A stretch of 64,000 nt of DNA from UBA1275 sp002323515. GTDB lineage: Bacteria > Bacteroidota > Rhodothermia > Balneolales > Balneolaceae. The notes under the pieces were generated by a model. The model searched no databases. It was not told the DNA's origin and saw only the letters and a program-made list of their open reading frames with translations. Location: the NCBI GenBank assembly GCA_964007875.1, contig CAXGAH010000004.1, positions 62,001 to 126,000 on the forward strand, written 5' to 3'. A program made the translations under genes and the position numbers. Numbering within the stretch: position 1 is the stretch's first letter; each line of letters starts with the position of its first letter. This document shows positions 25,657 to 35,667 of this stretch, in pieces.

Positions 25657-28245
25657 ATGCATTCGTATAATCCAGAGGCCATTGAAAAGAAATGGCAAAC
25701 ATATTGGTTAGAGCAAAAGACGTTTAAAACACCCACTGATTGTAGCAAGCCAAAATACTATGTACTGGATATGTTTCCTTATCCTAGTGGATCGGGATTG
25801 CATGTGGGACATCCAGAGGGGTATACCGCTACTGATATAATAGCTCGGTATAAGCGAATGAAGGGGTTTAACGTGCTTCATCCTATGGGTTGGGATGCCT
25901 TTGGTCTACCTGCCGAGCAATATGCTGTTAAAACTGGAACTCATCCACGCATTACCACTGAGCATAATATCAAAAGATTTCGTGAGCAGTTACAGGCTAT
26001 TGGGTTTAGTTATGACTGGGATAGAGAAGTAAATACAACAGATCCAAACTACTTTAAGTGGACACAATGGATTTTCTTAAAACTCTATGAAATGGGTTTA
26101 GCCTATGAGGATGAGGTAGCTGTGAACTGGTGCCCAGAGTTAGGGACTGTTCTAGCCAATGAGGAAGTCATTGATGGAAAAAGCGAGGTAGGAGGGTACC
26201 CCGTTTTTCGGCGTCCAATGCGTCAATGGGTGCTAAAAATTACTGCCTATGCAGAGCGTTTGCTTCAGGATTTGGATGAGCTTGATTGGCCTGAATCTCT
26301 GAAAGATATGCAGAGAAATTGGATAGGGAAATCTGTTGGTGCAGAAATTGATTTTGCATTAGAAGGATATGATTCCGAGCCTATTCGGGTGTTTACGACC
26401 AGACCCGATACCTTGTTTGGAGCAACTTATATGGTACTTGCTCCTGAGCATCACTTGGTTGAAAAGATTACGAGTGAGCAGCAGCGTACAGCCGTGCAGG
26501 CCTATGTGGAAAGTGCCGCGGCTAAATCGGATTTGGATAGGCAAGAATTATCTAAAGAAAAAACTGGAGTTTGGACGGGGGCTTATGCCAATCATCCAGT
26601 GACCAAAAAGCAGATTCCAATATGGATTGCGGATTATGTACTCGCAAGCTACGGAACAGGAGCCATTATGGCCGTACCGGCACAGGATGAGCGAGATTGG
26701 GAGTTTGCAGAGGCCTTTGATTTGCCGATTGTACGGACGGTTCAACCAGAAAAAGGATTTACAGGTAAAGCGTACACGGGGGATGGTCCTGCCATTAATT
26801 CTGATTTTTTAAATGGAATGGGTATAGATGAGGCAAAAAAAACCATGATTCAATGGCTGGAAGATCATGGTATGGGTACTAAAGCAATTAATTATAAGCT
26901 TCGTGACTGGTTGTTTTCTAGACAGCGCTACTGGGGTGAACCATTTCCGATACTCCATACTGATCAGGGTCCAGTCCCACTGACCGAAGATCAACTCCCT
27001 TTAGAGCTTCCTGTTGTCGATAAATATCAGCCAACGGGTGATGGAGAACCACCTTTAGCCAATGCAACCCAATGGGTGAACACGATTGATTCCACTACAG
27101 GTAAGCCAGCTAAGCGTGAGACCAATACCATGCCTCAATGGGCGGGATCTTGTTGGTATTATTTGCGATTTATATCCCCGGATTGGGAAGGTGGCCCGGT
27201 AGACCCTGATTATGAATCTTATTGGATGCCCGTGGATTTGTATGTTGGTGGGGCGGAACATGCGGTTTTGCATTTGCTGTATGCACGTTTTTGGCATAAA
27301 GTCTTGTTCGATTTGGGTATTGTTAGTACTAAGGAACCCTTCCAGAAATTAGTGAATCAGGGTATGATTTTAGGTGAGATGGAGTATACTGCTGCTAAAA
27401 AAAATGGACAGTGGATACCTGTTGATGACGCCGATGTGACTACTGAAAGAGTACGTTTAGCCGATGAAGATGTTGAGAAAAAAGGGGATCATTTTGTGGT
27501 CAAGGGCACAGACATACGCATAGAAGCTAGAGCCCATAAAATGTCTAAAAGCCGTGGTAATGTTATAAATCCTGATCATATTATTGAGGAATTTGGAGCG
27601 GATTCACTTCGGCTTTACGAGATGTTTATGGGACCTTTGGAGCAGGTGAAGCCTTGGAGTACAAAAGGAGTCGATGGGGTTAATAGGTTTTTACACCGAG
27701 CCTGGAGACTATTGATTAATGATGAGGATGGTGAACTCAAGTCAACGGTCAGTGACATTGAACCAACTAAAGAACAGCTTAAAGTACTGCATACAGCCAT
27801 TAAAAAGGTGAGTGAGGACATCGAAGCAATGCGATTTAACACCGCCATATCAGCTTTAATGATTTTGGTAAACGAAGCCAACGCTTGGAGTCAAAAGCCT
27901 GTTGAGGTTGCCAGAGATTTCATACAATTATTGTCCCCTTTCGCTCCTCACATTAGCGAGGAATTATGGGCGAGATTAGGGCATCAAGAAAGTTTAGCTT
28001 ACCAAGAGTGGCCAGCCTTCGATGAACAGTGGTTGGTAGACGACGAAATTATGTATCCCATCCAAATAAATGGTAAAGTACGCGCCGATTTGTACATTCC
28101 AGCGGAATTAGCTATGGATAAAGAGTATGTACTTGAACAAGCCAAAGCACTTGAAAAAATTCAGGGCTATTTAGAAGGGAGCTGCTTGGTCAAAGAAATA
28201 TTTGTACCTAAACGGATCGTAAATTTGGTTATCGCTCCTCAATAG
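25657..28245 (+). CDS. leuS: Leucyl-tRNA synthetase
   Basis: An 862-residue class I synthetase. The HIGH motif is HVGH (residues 49-52) and the KMSKS motif lies at 628-632. The editing (CP1) domain carries TTRPDTLFGATYMVLAPEH and GTGAIMAVPAQDERDWEFA, with the editing Asp in the latter. Length and order are standard for bacterial LeuRS. Its last 17 bases overlap the 3' end of gltA on the other strand. Confidence 0.97.
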   Translation: MHSYNPEAIEKKWQTYWLEQKTFKTPTDCSKPKYYVLDMFPYPSGSGLHVGHPEGYTATDIIARYKRMKGFNVLHPMGWDAFGLPAEQYAVKTGTHPRITTEHNIKRFREQLQAIGFSYDWDREVNTTDPNYFKWTQWIFLKLYEMGLAYEDEVAVNWCPELGTVLANEEVIDGKSEVGGYPVFRRPMRQWVLKITAYAERLLQDLDELDWPESLKDMQRNWIGKSVGAEIDFALEGYDSEPIRVFTTRPDTLFGATYMVLAPEHHLVEKITSEQQRTAVQAYVESAAAKSDLDRQELSKEKTGVWTGAYANHPVTKKQIPIWIADYVLASYGTGAIMAVPAQDERDWEFAEAFDLPIVRTVQPEKGFTGKAYTGDGPAINSDFLNGMGIDEAKKTMIQWLEDHGMGTKAINYKLRDWLFSRQRYWGEPFPILHTDQGPVPLTEDQLPLELPVVDKYQPTGDGEPPLANATQWVNTIDSTTGKPAKRETNTMPQWAGSCWYYLRFISPDWEGGPVDPDYESYWMPVDLYVGGAEHAVLHLLYARFWHKVLFDLGIVSTKEPFQKLVNQGMILGEMEYTAAKKNGQWIPVDDADVTTERVRLADEDVEKKGDHFVVKGTDIRIEARAHKMSKSRGNVINPDHIIEEFGADSLRLYEMFMGPLEQVKPWSTKGVDGVNRFLHRAWRLLINDEDGELKSTVSDIEPTKEQLKVLHTAIKKVSEDIEAMRFNTAISALMILVNEANAWSQKPVEVARDFIQLLSPFAPHISEELWARLGHQESLAYQEWPAFDEQWLVDDEIMYPIQINGKVRADLYIPAELAMDKEYVLEQAKALEKIQGYLEGSCLVKEIFVPKRIVNLVIAPQ

Positions 28246-29389
28246 GAGTATAAGCCATATTTTTTTCACCAACATAAAGTGCTCTTGGGCGTACTAGTCT
28301 GTTATGCTCCATTTGCTCCATATAGTGACCTGCCCACCCTGCAATACGGCTCATGGTAAATATACAAGTGTATAAATCTGGCTGAATTCCCATTGAAAAA
28401 TAGACGGTAGCTGAAAAGAAATCGACATTTGGGTCAATATTTTTTTCACTTTTCATCGTATTCAACATATCCATAGACCAACGGTATAACTCTTCATGCC
28501 CAGTTTCTTCACTTAGTGATTGAGCCATTTTCTGAAGGTGACGAGCTCTTGGGTCAAAAGTTTTATAAACACGGTGGCCAAATCCCATAATCTTTTCTTT
28601 TTTGGCCAATTTATCTTTCGTAAATGCAACTGCGTCGGCGTCTTTGCCTTGTTCTTCTAATTCCATTAGCATTTGCATTACAGCGGTATTCGCTCCACCA
28701 TGAAGAGGACCTTTTAAGGTTCCGATAGCAGCAGTAATCGCAGAATATAAATCTGATAGTGTCCCACCAACTGTTCTACATGTGAAGGTAGACGCGTTCA
28801 TGCCATGCTCTGCATGGAGAATTAAACATAAATCCAAGGTCTTCTCAGCTTGTATTCCAGGCTCTTCACCATTGAGCATGTACAGAAAATTAAAAGCGGT
28901 AGAACCAGTAGTTTTTGGTTGGACAATTTCTTTGCCACTTCTTAGTCGTGAAAAAGCAGCGATGATAGTAGGTAATTTCGCTGTTATATTGATGGCTTTT
29001 TCGTAATAAGAATCGTCGGGTAGATGGATATCGGTTTCTGATAGCATAGAAGTAGCTGTTCGTAAAACCGACATTGGTTTGGATTCCTTATTAACACTGA
29101 GTAGATAATCCACAACAACTTTTGGAATATCTCTTCGGGCTTGAAGTTTATGCGTTAAATCATTCAGCTCGTTTTGCATAGGTAAACGATCATTCCACAA
29201 CAAAAAACAAACTTCCTCAAAGGTACTTTTTTCAGCAAGTACATCTATATTGTATCCAGTATAAATGAGCTCACCATTTTGCCCATCAATGGAGCTTTTG
29301 GTGGTGGAAAAAGCAACTACGCCATCCAAACCTTTATTGATATATGGGTAAAGTGTTTCGTCAAAACCGGTATGTAAATCGTTTGCCAT
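28229..29389 (-). CDS. gltA: Citrate synthase
   Basis: A 386-residue enzyme condensing acetyl-CoA and oxaloacetate at the entry to the TCA cycle. Catalytic His blocks LILHAEHGMNASTF and GFGHRVYKTFDPRAR are intact, as is the catalytic Asp region NVDFFSATVYFSMG. The length fits the short (type I-like) citrate synthases of Gram-positive and related bacteria. It is monocistronic with a 164-base gap before mazG and is convergent and overlapping with leuS. Confidence 0.96.
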   Translation of the reverse strand: MANDLHTGFDETLYPYINKGLDGVVAFSTTKSSIDGQNGELIYTGYNIDVLAEKSTFEEVCFLLWNDRLPMQNELNDLTHKLQARRDIPKVVVDYLLSVNKESKPMSVLRTATSMLSETDIHLPDDSYYEKAINITAKLPTIIAAFSRLRSGKEIVQPKTTGSTAFNFLYMLNGEEPGIQAEKTLDLCLILHAEHGMNASTFTCRTVGGTLSDLYSAITAAIGTLKGPLHGGANTAVMQMLMELEEQGKDADAVAFTKDKLAKKEKIMGFGHRVYKTFDPRARHLQKMAQSLSEETGHEELYRWSMDMLNTMKSEKNIDPNVDFFSATVYFSMGIQPDLYTCIFTMSRIAGWAGHYMEQMEHNRLVRPRALYVGEKNMAYTPIEER

Positions 29390-29553
29390 GGAGTTCCGAA
29401 GTTTAGTTAGATGTTCAAGTTACTCTTGCCTTTTCGGTACCTTTCAGTGCGAGTGTGCGTGAGGGCTCTCTGCATTTGTGTAATAAAACAGGATGTTACG
29501 TTTCTTCAAGAGTGAACTATAAGTTAATGAAACCCAGACAATAAATTAAGTGC

Positions 29554-30318
29554 TTAAAGCCCTTTTTTTGCAGCTTCCCAATGCCTATCCATTTCTTCTA
29601 AACTAAGGTCATTTAAGGGACGATTTTCTTTTTCAGCTTGCTGTTCTATGTACCGGAAACGCCGCTCAAATTTTGTATTAGTCAGGCGCAAACTATCTTC
29701 GGCATGTAAATCAAAAAAGCGTCCCATATTCACCATAGAGAAGAGTAAATCACCAAATTCTTCGGTTCGATCTTTGGCTGAACCTGATGCTAGGGTTTCT
29801 TTGAATTCTAGGGTTTCCTCTTCGACTTTCTCCCATGCTTGTTCCCACTCAGGCCAATCAAAACCCACATTGGCTGCTTTTTCCTGCATTCTTTGTGCTC
29901 TTATGAGTGCAGGCATAGGTTTAGGTAGTCCGTCTAAGGTCGACTTTTTACCTTCTTTCTTTTTAATTATCTCCCAATTCTCAGAGACCTCTTCTTCACT
30001 ATGTATCACTCTGTCGCCAAATACATGTGGGTGTCGCCTGATCAGTTTCTCCATTAGTGTCTCAATTACATCTTCTATAGAAAAGCGGGTACTTTCCGAT
30101 GCCATTACACTATGGAAAACAATATGGAGGAGGAGGTCACCCAGTTCTTTTTTGAACTCTTCAAAATCGTCATTTTCTAAGGCTTCCAGTGCCTCATATA
30201 CTTCTTCGACTAAGTTATCTTTTATGGATTCATGGGTTTGTTTTCGATCCCAAGGGCATTCTTTGCGTAGGATTTTAACAAGTTGAACTAGGTCTTCGAA
30301 TGTTCTTGAGGCTTGCAT
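29554..30318 (-). CDS. mazG: Nucleoside triphosphate pyrophosphohydrolase
   Basis: A 254-residue MazG with two all-alpha NTP-PPase domains. The first domain has the metal-binding EExxE pattern in LVEEVYEALEAL with ELGDLLLHIVFH; the second repeats it in WEKVEEETLEFKE with EFGDLLFSMVN. It opens with FEDLVQLVKILRKECPWDRKQTHESI, a family hallmark. It cleans up nucleotide pools. The start codon overlaps the previous stop as TAATG. Confidence 0.95.
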   Translation of the reverse strand: MQASRTFEDLVQLVKILRKECPWDRKQTHESIKDNLVEEVYEALEALENDDFEEFKKELGDLLLHIVFHSVMASESTRFSIEDVIETLMEKLIRRHPHVFGDRVIHSEEEVSENWEIIKKKEGKKSTLDGLPKPMPALIRAQRMQEKAANVGFDWPEWEQAWEKVEEETLEFKETLASGSAKDRTEEFGDLLFSMVNMGRFFDLHAEDSLRLTNTKFERRFRYIEQQAEKENRPLNDLSLEEMDRHWEAAKKGL

Positions 30319-31643
30319 TAGGTTTTTTGTTTTTTCTTTTTAGCTGCTGGGAATAAAATATTATTCAAAATGAGACGATAACCAGGACTGTTTGGGTGTA
30401 AGGCCAAATCGGTTGGTGGATCGTTGACTCGGTGGGTATAATCTTCAGGGTCGTGTCCTGCGTAAAAAGTATAGGTTCCCTGCCCAAAGGTGCCATGTAT
30501 ATATTTGGCTTGTTCCCGTCCAGGACTTTCACCAAGCACGACCACCGAAGATTTGATTTTATCAGAGCGGAAGGCTGTTGTTTGACCATAAAATCCACGA
30601 ACACTACTCACATGATTTTGGGTAAGCATGGTAGGTACAGGATCCCATTTAGCAGAAAACTCAAAAAGAGTGAAAAAATCCAGACTTTGATCGATCTCAT
30701 TGATAGCAACTGGTACATCAATGTCCGCGTGTTCGTATTCCGCTGGATTTAGGCTGATAGTGAAATTTTCGAAAGCTAATGTTGCGCTATAGTCCAATGA
30801 CTCTTGGGTATTAGGATCAACTGGGTCACCATCAAAGGGGGTAGGAGCGATGTCGATACCCTCAGCCGCAAGAGCCACATCAAAAGTATCGGTACCAGAG
30901 CACATCGCAAATAGAAAACCACCCTTGCCTACATACTCTTTGATGGTTTTGGCAACGGCTAATTTCTGATCACTGACCTTGTTAAAACCCAATTCAGTTG
31001 CCATTGCTTCCATTTGTTTTACCTGAGTGATATACCATGGATTATTTCGATAGCTAGCCCAGAATTTCCCATATTGCCCTGTAAAATCTTCATGATGTAA
31101 ATGCAGCCAATCATAATTTTGCAGGCCACCTTGAAGCACTTCAACATCCCAAATTTTATCATAGTCAATTTCCGCATAGCTTAGCGCTAGGGTGACCGCA
31201 TCATCCCAGGGTAGTGCCTGATCGGGTGTATAAACAGCGACTCGAGGGGCTTTTTCTAAGTTGACAATCGATGTGTTTGAACCCGGCGATTCAACTTCCT
31301 GAGTTATTCGAGTAGCCTGAAAGCTACTAATTACTTCGATGGTTATATTTTTTAGGCGTGCTTCTATAACTAGCTCTGCATTTTCATCGGTCATGAATGA
31401 ACCGCCGCGATAATTTAATAGCCAGGTAGCCTTTCCACCCTCGGTCAAATGGTTAAAGATGAGTCCGTACGCCTTGAGATGATTAGCCTGACTTTCATCC
31501 ATAGGGATGAATAATTGTTGGGCGCTAAGAGGTCTAATGAAGCCATTCACAAGAAACAAACCAAAGAGGCCAAACTGGCCTAAGTTCCAGCATAGATTCC
31601 GAAGGTAAAGGTGAGGGCGAGAGAAATAATTCACACAGCTCAT
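30318..31643 (-). CDS. Secreted protein of a family often labelled asparagine synthetase B
   Basis: A 441-residue exported protein with a long leader and hydrophobic signal ending near PLSAQ (residue 41). The mature part opens with LFIPMDESQANHLKAYGLIF and contains WLLNYRGGSFM, DYDWLHLHHEDFTGQYGKF-type and MCSGTDTFDVALAAEGIDI blocks that are characteristic of a conserved family in this lineage. It has no N-terminal glutaminase cysteine and no PPi-loop, so the name asparagine synthetase B carried by relatives is not supported. A catalytic Cys (FAMCSGTD) could suggest a glutamine-amidotransferase-like fold (inference). It overlaps the TPR gene by 4 bases and mazG by 1. Confidence 0.7.
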   Translation of the reverse strand: MSCVNYFSRPHLYLRNLCWNLGQFGLFGLFLVNGFIRPLSAQQLFIPMDESQANHLKAYGLIFNHLTEGGKATWLLNYRGGSFMTDENAELVIEARLKNITIEVISSFQATRITQEVESPGSNTSIVNLEKAPRVAVYTPDQALPWDDAVTLALSYAEIDYDKIWDVEVLQGGLQNYDWLHLHHEDFTGQYGKFWASYRNNPWYITQVKQMEAMATELGFNKVSDQKLAVAKTIKEYVGKGGFLFAMCSGTDTFDVALAAEGIDIAPTPFDGDPVDPNTQESLDYSATLAFENFTISLNPAEYEHADIDVPVAINEIDQSLDFFTLFEFSAKWDPVPTMLTQNHVSSVRGFYGQTTAFRSDKIKSSVVVLGESPGREQAKYIHGTFGQGTYTFYAGHDPEDYTHRVNDPPTDLALHPNSPGYRLILNNILFPAAKKKKQKT

Positions 31644-33565
31644 GAGGGTATATTTAAATCGTTTAATGCTTTTCGTGCAAGTGGACTAAAAAAACCATTT
31701 GGAAAAGATAAAATCAACTCTTCATAGTACGAATATAAGGTATCTGAACTCACTGAGGACGAATCTTGTGTGTTTAAATGGAGTGCCGCCTGTGCTCTCA
31801 GCCACATTAGTTGTTCTCTGAGTGGGGTATTTTTTTGATCAACTAAGTATTTGTCCAAGGAGGTAACGTATTCTTCTAAATCAGCCCCTAAAGAATAAAG
31901 CACAACGAAAGAATAGCCAGAAAAAGGATTGTTTTGGTTACGGGTTACTTCCCAGAGCATGGCTTCAGTCTTAGTATTATTCCCTTTGAGCTCTTCAAGC
32001 ATCGCCCTTGGGAAGGCAATATTTACTTGAGCGGCAGAATCCATGGCATTGATGGCTTGTAGCCAAAGGCGTAATTCCAATGCATTATTAGCATAATACG
32101 AGGTATACTGACGACCTAAACTTTTGAGTTGGATGGCTGAAAATTCATAATCACCCGAATAAAAATCGGATAAAGCTAGGAAGTATCGAGTCTTTTCGGC
32201 CATTTCACCTGCTTTAGCAGACCTATTTGATCGAGTGAGTAATAATCTAGCTTCTGTAAACGACTCGTTTGCCATGGCAAGGCGGCCTTTTAAGTAGTTC
32301 AGTTCTTCAGAAAAATCGCCAGGTTGGAGTTGAAGACGTTGTATAATCTGCTGTGCCTCATCTAAATCTTTTTCATAATCTAAGTAAAGCTCAGCTAAGC
32401 GAAGATGCACATTGGCACTATTTTGATAATTGGGGGCCTCCGATAGTAATGTGCTGAGAAGTTGTTTTGCCTGTTCAGTGTAGTATGATCGTTGTGATAC
32501 GGGAATTAGGTCATAATCTTCAAGATATTTAGCCCATGACAGCCAAACTTCCGCCTGCTTATCTAGCGCTTGCCACTTTATTTCATTATGTCCTATATCT
32601 GAATAATATCGAAAAGACGTAAGTGCTTTTTCGTATTCTCTATTTTGGAGTAGTTGATTCCCAACGCTGTAAAGTGAATAGGTTAAAGCGGGGGTGTTTT
32701 CCTCATATCTGAGTGCTGTGTTAAATGCTCGTTCGAACAGATTGGTTTCCATGAGTAGCCAAATTTGTAACTCATAGAAGGTGCCATAAAGCACATCATT
32801 AGGTTCCAATACCATTAGAAAGTCTTCTAATTCTATAATGCTAATATCATATAACAATGGATCATTATATCGAAACAGTATACGTTGGAAACCGGAAGCT
32901 TGATTGGGAGAATTTTGTATGAGGGTAAGCCAACTTCTAACAGCCTCATCATAGTTACCAGCCTGCATATGCACCATAGGAATTTCTGAGATGAACAGCA
33001 TGGGATTCTTGAAATTTTGCTGTGCCTTTTGATATACTATTAGAGCTTGATCAAAGGCTTTGCGATCGGCCATGGTTCTGGCCGTGTTTATGTAGAGTTG
33101 CAACATCTGAGGATGCGCTTCAAGATTGTCGTTCCAAAGAGTGAATGCACGCTCCTTATTTCCCATAAAAAACTCAATTTCACCTTCAATTACCCCTGTT
33201 AAAGCATTGTTGCTTCCATTTTCTTTGTATTTTTTGACTCGTTCTAAAGCAACTTTGTACTGTTTAAGTTCAATCTCACATTCTACCAACCGGTCAAAAT
33301 AAATAAAGGTGTTCGGTTCACTACGGTTTAGTCTCTCTAAAATAGGTAAGGCATCATCATAGCGCTGTTGCTGCATGAGTCTTAGTGCAATTTCTAAACG
33401 ACCTCTGTCCCCAGCATTCTGACTTTGAGCCATAGCAGGAGTTACAGCCAAAAGTACAAACACCGCTTGCATACCAACAATAAATAAAGAAGTGAAGTGG
33501 GATGAAGACGGTGGAGTACGGTGTTTTATTTGTTTGAGCATGAGTTGAATAAAATAAAACTTCAT
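31640..33565 (-). CDS. TPR-repeat exported protein
   Basis: A 641-residue protein with a hydrophobic export segment ending at MAQSQ (residue 48), then many degenerate tetratricopeptide repeats: ALRLMQQQRYDDALPILERLNRSEP, ALIVYQKAQQNFKNP and ALTSFRYYSDIGHNE are the clearest. The mature protein probably lies in the periplasm as a scaffold. Translation is coupled with the next gene by a 4-base overlap, so the TPR protein, the unassigned secreted protein and MazG are cotranscribed. The ATG nine codons in (MLKQIKHRT) is an alternative start. Confidence 0.8.
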   Translation of the reverse strand: MKFYFIQLMLKQIKHRTPPSSSHFTSLFIVGMQAVFVLLAVTPAMAQSQNAGDRGRLEIALRLMQQQRYDDALPILERLNRSEPNTFIYFDRLVECEIELKQYKVALERVKKYKENGSNNALTGVIEGEIEFFMGNKERAFTLWNDNLEAHPQMLQLYINTARTMADRKAFDQALIVYQKAQQNFKNPMLFISEIPMVHMQAGNYDEAVRSWLTLIQNSPNQASGFQRILFRYNDPLLYDISIIELEDFLMVLEPNDVLYGTFYELQIWLLMETNLFERAFNTALRYEENTPALTYSLYSVGNQLLQNREYEKALTSFRYYSDIGHNEIKWQALDKQAEVWLSWAKYLEDYDLIPVSQRSYYTEQAKQLLSTLLSEAPNYQNSANVHLRLAELYLDYEKDLDEAQQIIQRLQLQPGDFSEELNYLKGRLAMANESFTEARLLLTRSNRSAKAGEMAEKTRYFLALSDFYSGDYEFSAIQLKSLGRQYTSYYANNALELRLWLQAINAMDSAAQVNIAFPRAMLEELKGNNTKTEAMLWEVTRNQNNPFSGYSFVVLYSLGADLEEYVTSLDKYLVDQKNTPLREQLMWLRAQAALHLNTQDSSSVSSDTLYSYYEELILSFPNGFFSPLARKALNDLNIPS

Positions 33566-33637
33566 TGAGTGTACAACCGATCATTAGTTTGAGTTTGCGC
33601 CAGTTATAGCAAATAGTTTAACAGTGAGTTTTAGAAA

Positions 33638-34249
33638 TTAGAGAGTACTTAACTGCAAGTCTAACTTATAACGCTCTTTTAACGAACTAAGTTCAAGATA
33701 ACATCGGCTAAGTGGAAGACCAACCACATTATAATAGTCACCCTCAATTTTTTTCACAAAGATAGCCCCCCAATCATCTTGAATTCCATAAGCCCCTGCT
33801 TTATCCATTGGGCTGCCAGATGCGATATATTTCTGAATGGGGTAGGTGCTTAGTGCTTGAAACCACACTTTGGTTTGCTCGTGAAAAAGTATGGGCTCTT
33901 GAAAGTTTCCTTCCCTGTCTATATACTGAAGGCAAACACCGGTGTACACTAGATGCTGAGTACCACTCAATCGGGCTAACATTTGGGCTGCTTCTTGTTC
34001 ACTAGTAGGTTTACCAAGAATATCGTTGTCATGAACTACAATGGTGTCTGCTCCAATCACCACCGCATTCGAGTAATTAATCGCGATATCCTTGGCTTTT
34101 GCAAGACTTAATTCTCTTACTAAAGTCAAAGGGTTACTGGTTGATGTGTACTCATCAACCCTGCTTGGTTGAATTTCGAAGGGTATTCCTAGCTGTCGTA
34201 GTAGTGCTTTTCTGCGGGGGCTTTGTGAGGCCAATATAAGTTGGGTCAT
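33638..34249 (-). CDS. maf: Maf family nucleoside triphosphate pyrophosphatase
   Basis: A 203-residue Maf/YhdE-type enzyme that hydrolyses dTTP/UTP or modified nucleotides. It shows LASQSPRRKALLRQLGI at the N terminus, VIGADTIVVHDNDILGKP with the metal-binding Asp, and KAGAYGIQDDWGAIFVKKIEGDYYNVVGLPL. Separated from the TPR gene by 72 bases on the same strand. Confidence 0.95.
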   Translation of the reverse strand: MTQLILASQSPRRKALLRQLGIPFEIQPSRVDEYTSTSNPLTLVRELSLAKAKDIAINYSNAVVIGADTIVVHDNDILGKPTSEQEAAQMLARLSGTQHLVYTGVCLQYIDREGNFQEPILFHEQTKVWFQALSTYPIQKYIASGSPMDKAGAYGIQDDWGAIFVKKIEGDYYNVVGLPLSRCYLELSSLKERYKLDLQLSTL

Positions 34250-34415
34250 TTCTTTTATCTAGCTTTTGTCCTTATACCTAATAATAGCTAATTTGCAACG
34301 GTCAAGAAATTAGCATTTGTAAAGATATGTGAGTAAAAAGTGAGTAAAATATAGTAAAGCAATGCAATCCTCGGAATAGGATGCTTTTCGAAACACTTTT
34401 TACGACGCTAGATCA

Positions 34416-34697
34416 ATGAACCAGATAACAAAACTTACTTCACCGAAAGCAATGGCAAAACAAAATTTAAAAAAATCGAACACATCGATGTTCTTTTCTG
34501 CATTCAATTATAAGTTATTAGGAATTGCAGTGTTATTGATTGTCGGCGGTTTTGCCGCTATGTATTTAGAAAACGAAGTTCATGGTTATGTTTCTTTGTA
34601 TGTCTCACCTGTCGTGGTAATGGCCGGTTACGTATTGGTCATATTTGCTATCATGAAGCATGACCGCCAAGAGTCCGAAGAAGAATCAATAGACTAG
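34416..34697 (+). CDS. DUF3098 small membrane protein
   Basis: A 93-residue protein with two transmembrane helices, FNYKLLGIAVLLIVGGFAAM and VSPVVVMAGYVLVIFAIM, separated by a short loop and followed by an acidic tail. The arrangement is that of DUF3098. Such genes often sit by ftsX in Bacteroidota, but no ftsX is here. ATG at 34452 (MAKQNLKK) is an alternative start. Function unknown. Confidence 0.85.
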   Translation: MNQITKLTSPKAMAKQNLKKSNTSMFFSAFNYKLLGIAVLLIVGGFAAMYLENEVHGYVSLYVSPVVVMAGYVLVIFAIMKHDRQESEEESID

Positions 34698-34837
34698 TTT
34701 GGGTTTAGCTAAGTCATTAGTCATTTCTAAATCTTTAGCTATTATGCTGGACTAGAGCTTGGATAACAGTAGAAAGTTAAGGTGAATTGATAAAACGCAG
34801 AACATTAATTTATGTATTTTGAAGTAGAGAAACATCT

Positions 34838-35665
34838 GTGATTGATAGAATAACCAACATTTTCCTGCTTTTTTTACTCATTTTGGGCTTTGTTGCAGTA
34901 GCAGAAGCAGAAGTTCAGCAAAGAATTCTGTGGGCGGTTGTAGCGGGTGGAGTATTTGGGGCACTCTCATTTTTCTTGAATTGGCTCACTCTTGATGGTT
35001 CTACTTCTGCTTGGTTACTTGGTGTAATCACTTTTGGTATCGCTGGAATTGAGGGGGCTGCGATACTGATATTTTTTTTCATAAGTAGTTCATTATTGTC
35101 GAAAAACAGTCGAAGTTTGGACGATGTAAGGGAACTTAAATTTCGTAGAACATGCGCTCAGGTTTGGGCCAATGGATTTTGGTTTGGATTTTTTATCCTA
35201 CTTGGGTTACTCGTAGATCTTGAACTCTTTAAGGTAGCTGCATATTCAAGTATAGCCTTTGCAACTTCAGATACATGGGCTTCTGAAATTGGTGGCAATC
35301 GTATTAAAGGTACGACCTGGTCCATCAATGGGTTCCAAAAAGTGCCACCAGGAACCGATGGAGCTATAAGCTTCGCGGGTACTTTTGCTGCAGTAGGAGG
35401 CTCTCTTAGTATTGGCGTGCTCGTTGGTATGTTGCTGCCAACCAACTCACTGGTCATGGGTATATTGGTGGCTAGCACTGGATTGGTAGCCACATTCATG
35501 GATTCTTGGTTAGGAGCTCATTTCCAAGGTCAATACCTAGTCAATTCAACAAACCGGTTTTTTTCTTCTCAATTTTTGTATGTTGGCAACAATACAGTTA
35601 ATTGGTTGTCCGCTGGACTGGCGAGTCTGTTAACCATCCTTATTTATTTAATTATTCAGCAGTGA
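34838..35665 (+). CDS. DUF92 integral membrane protein
   Basis: A 275-residue protein with about six or seven hydrophobic helices and the DUF92/TMEM19 landmarks SSSLLSKNSRSLDD, ATSDTWASEIGGN, PPGTDGAISFAGTFAAVGG and ATFMDSWLGAHFQGQY. Some plant members are phytyl-phosphate kinases, but the bacterial role is unclear. The start is GTG; a stop lies six codons upstream in frame and no ATG is available before the first helix. It ends 2 bases before the symporter start. Confidence 0.85.
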   Translation: MIDRITNIFLLFLLILGFVAVAEAEVQQRILWAVVAGGVFGALSFFLNWLTLDGSTSAWLLGVITFGIAGIEGAAILIFFFISSSLLSKNSRSLDDVRELKFRRTCAQVWANGFWFGFFILLGLLVDLELFKVAAYSSIAFATSDTWASEIGGNRIKGTTWSINGFQKVPPGTDGAISFAGTFAAVGGSLSIGVLVGMLLPTNSLVMGILVASTGLVATFMDSWLGAHFQGQYLVNSTNRFFSSQFLYVGNNTVNWLSAGLASLLTILIYLIIQQ

Positions 35666-35667
35666 GT

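Noticed and set aside
29648..30286. 212-codon open frame antisense to mazG
   Set aside because: Ser-rich translation with no domain, lies wholly within a well-supported gene on the other strand; a shadow frame.
30318..31643. Asparagine synthetase B
   Set aside because: No N-terminal nucleophile Cys after Met and no ATP-pyrophosphatase loop; the protein is exported.
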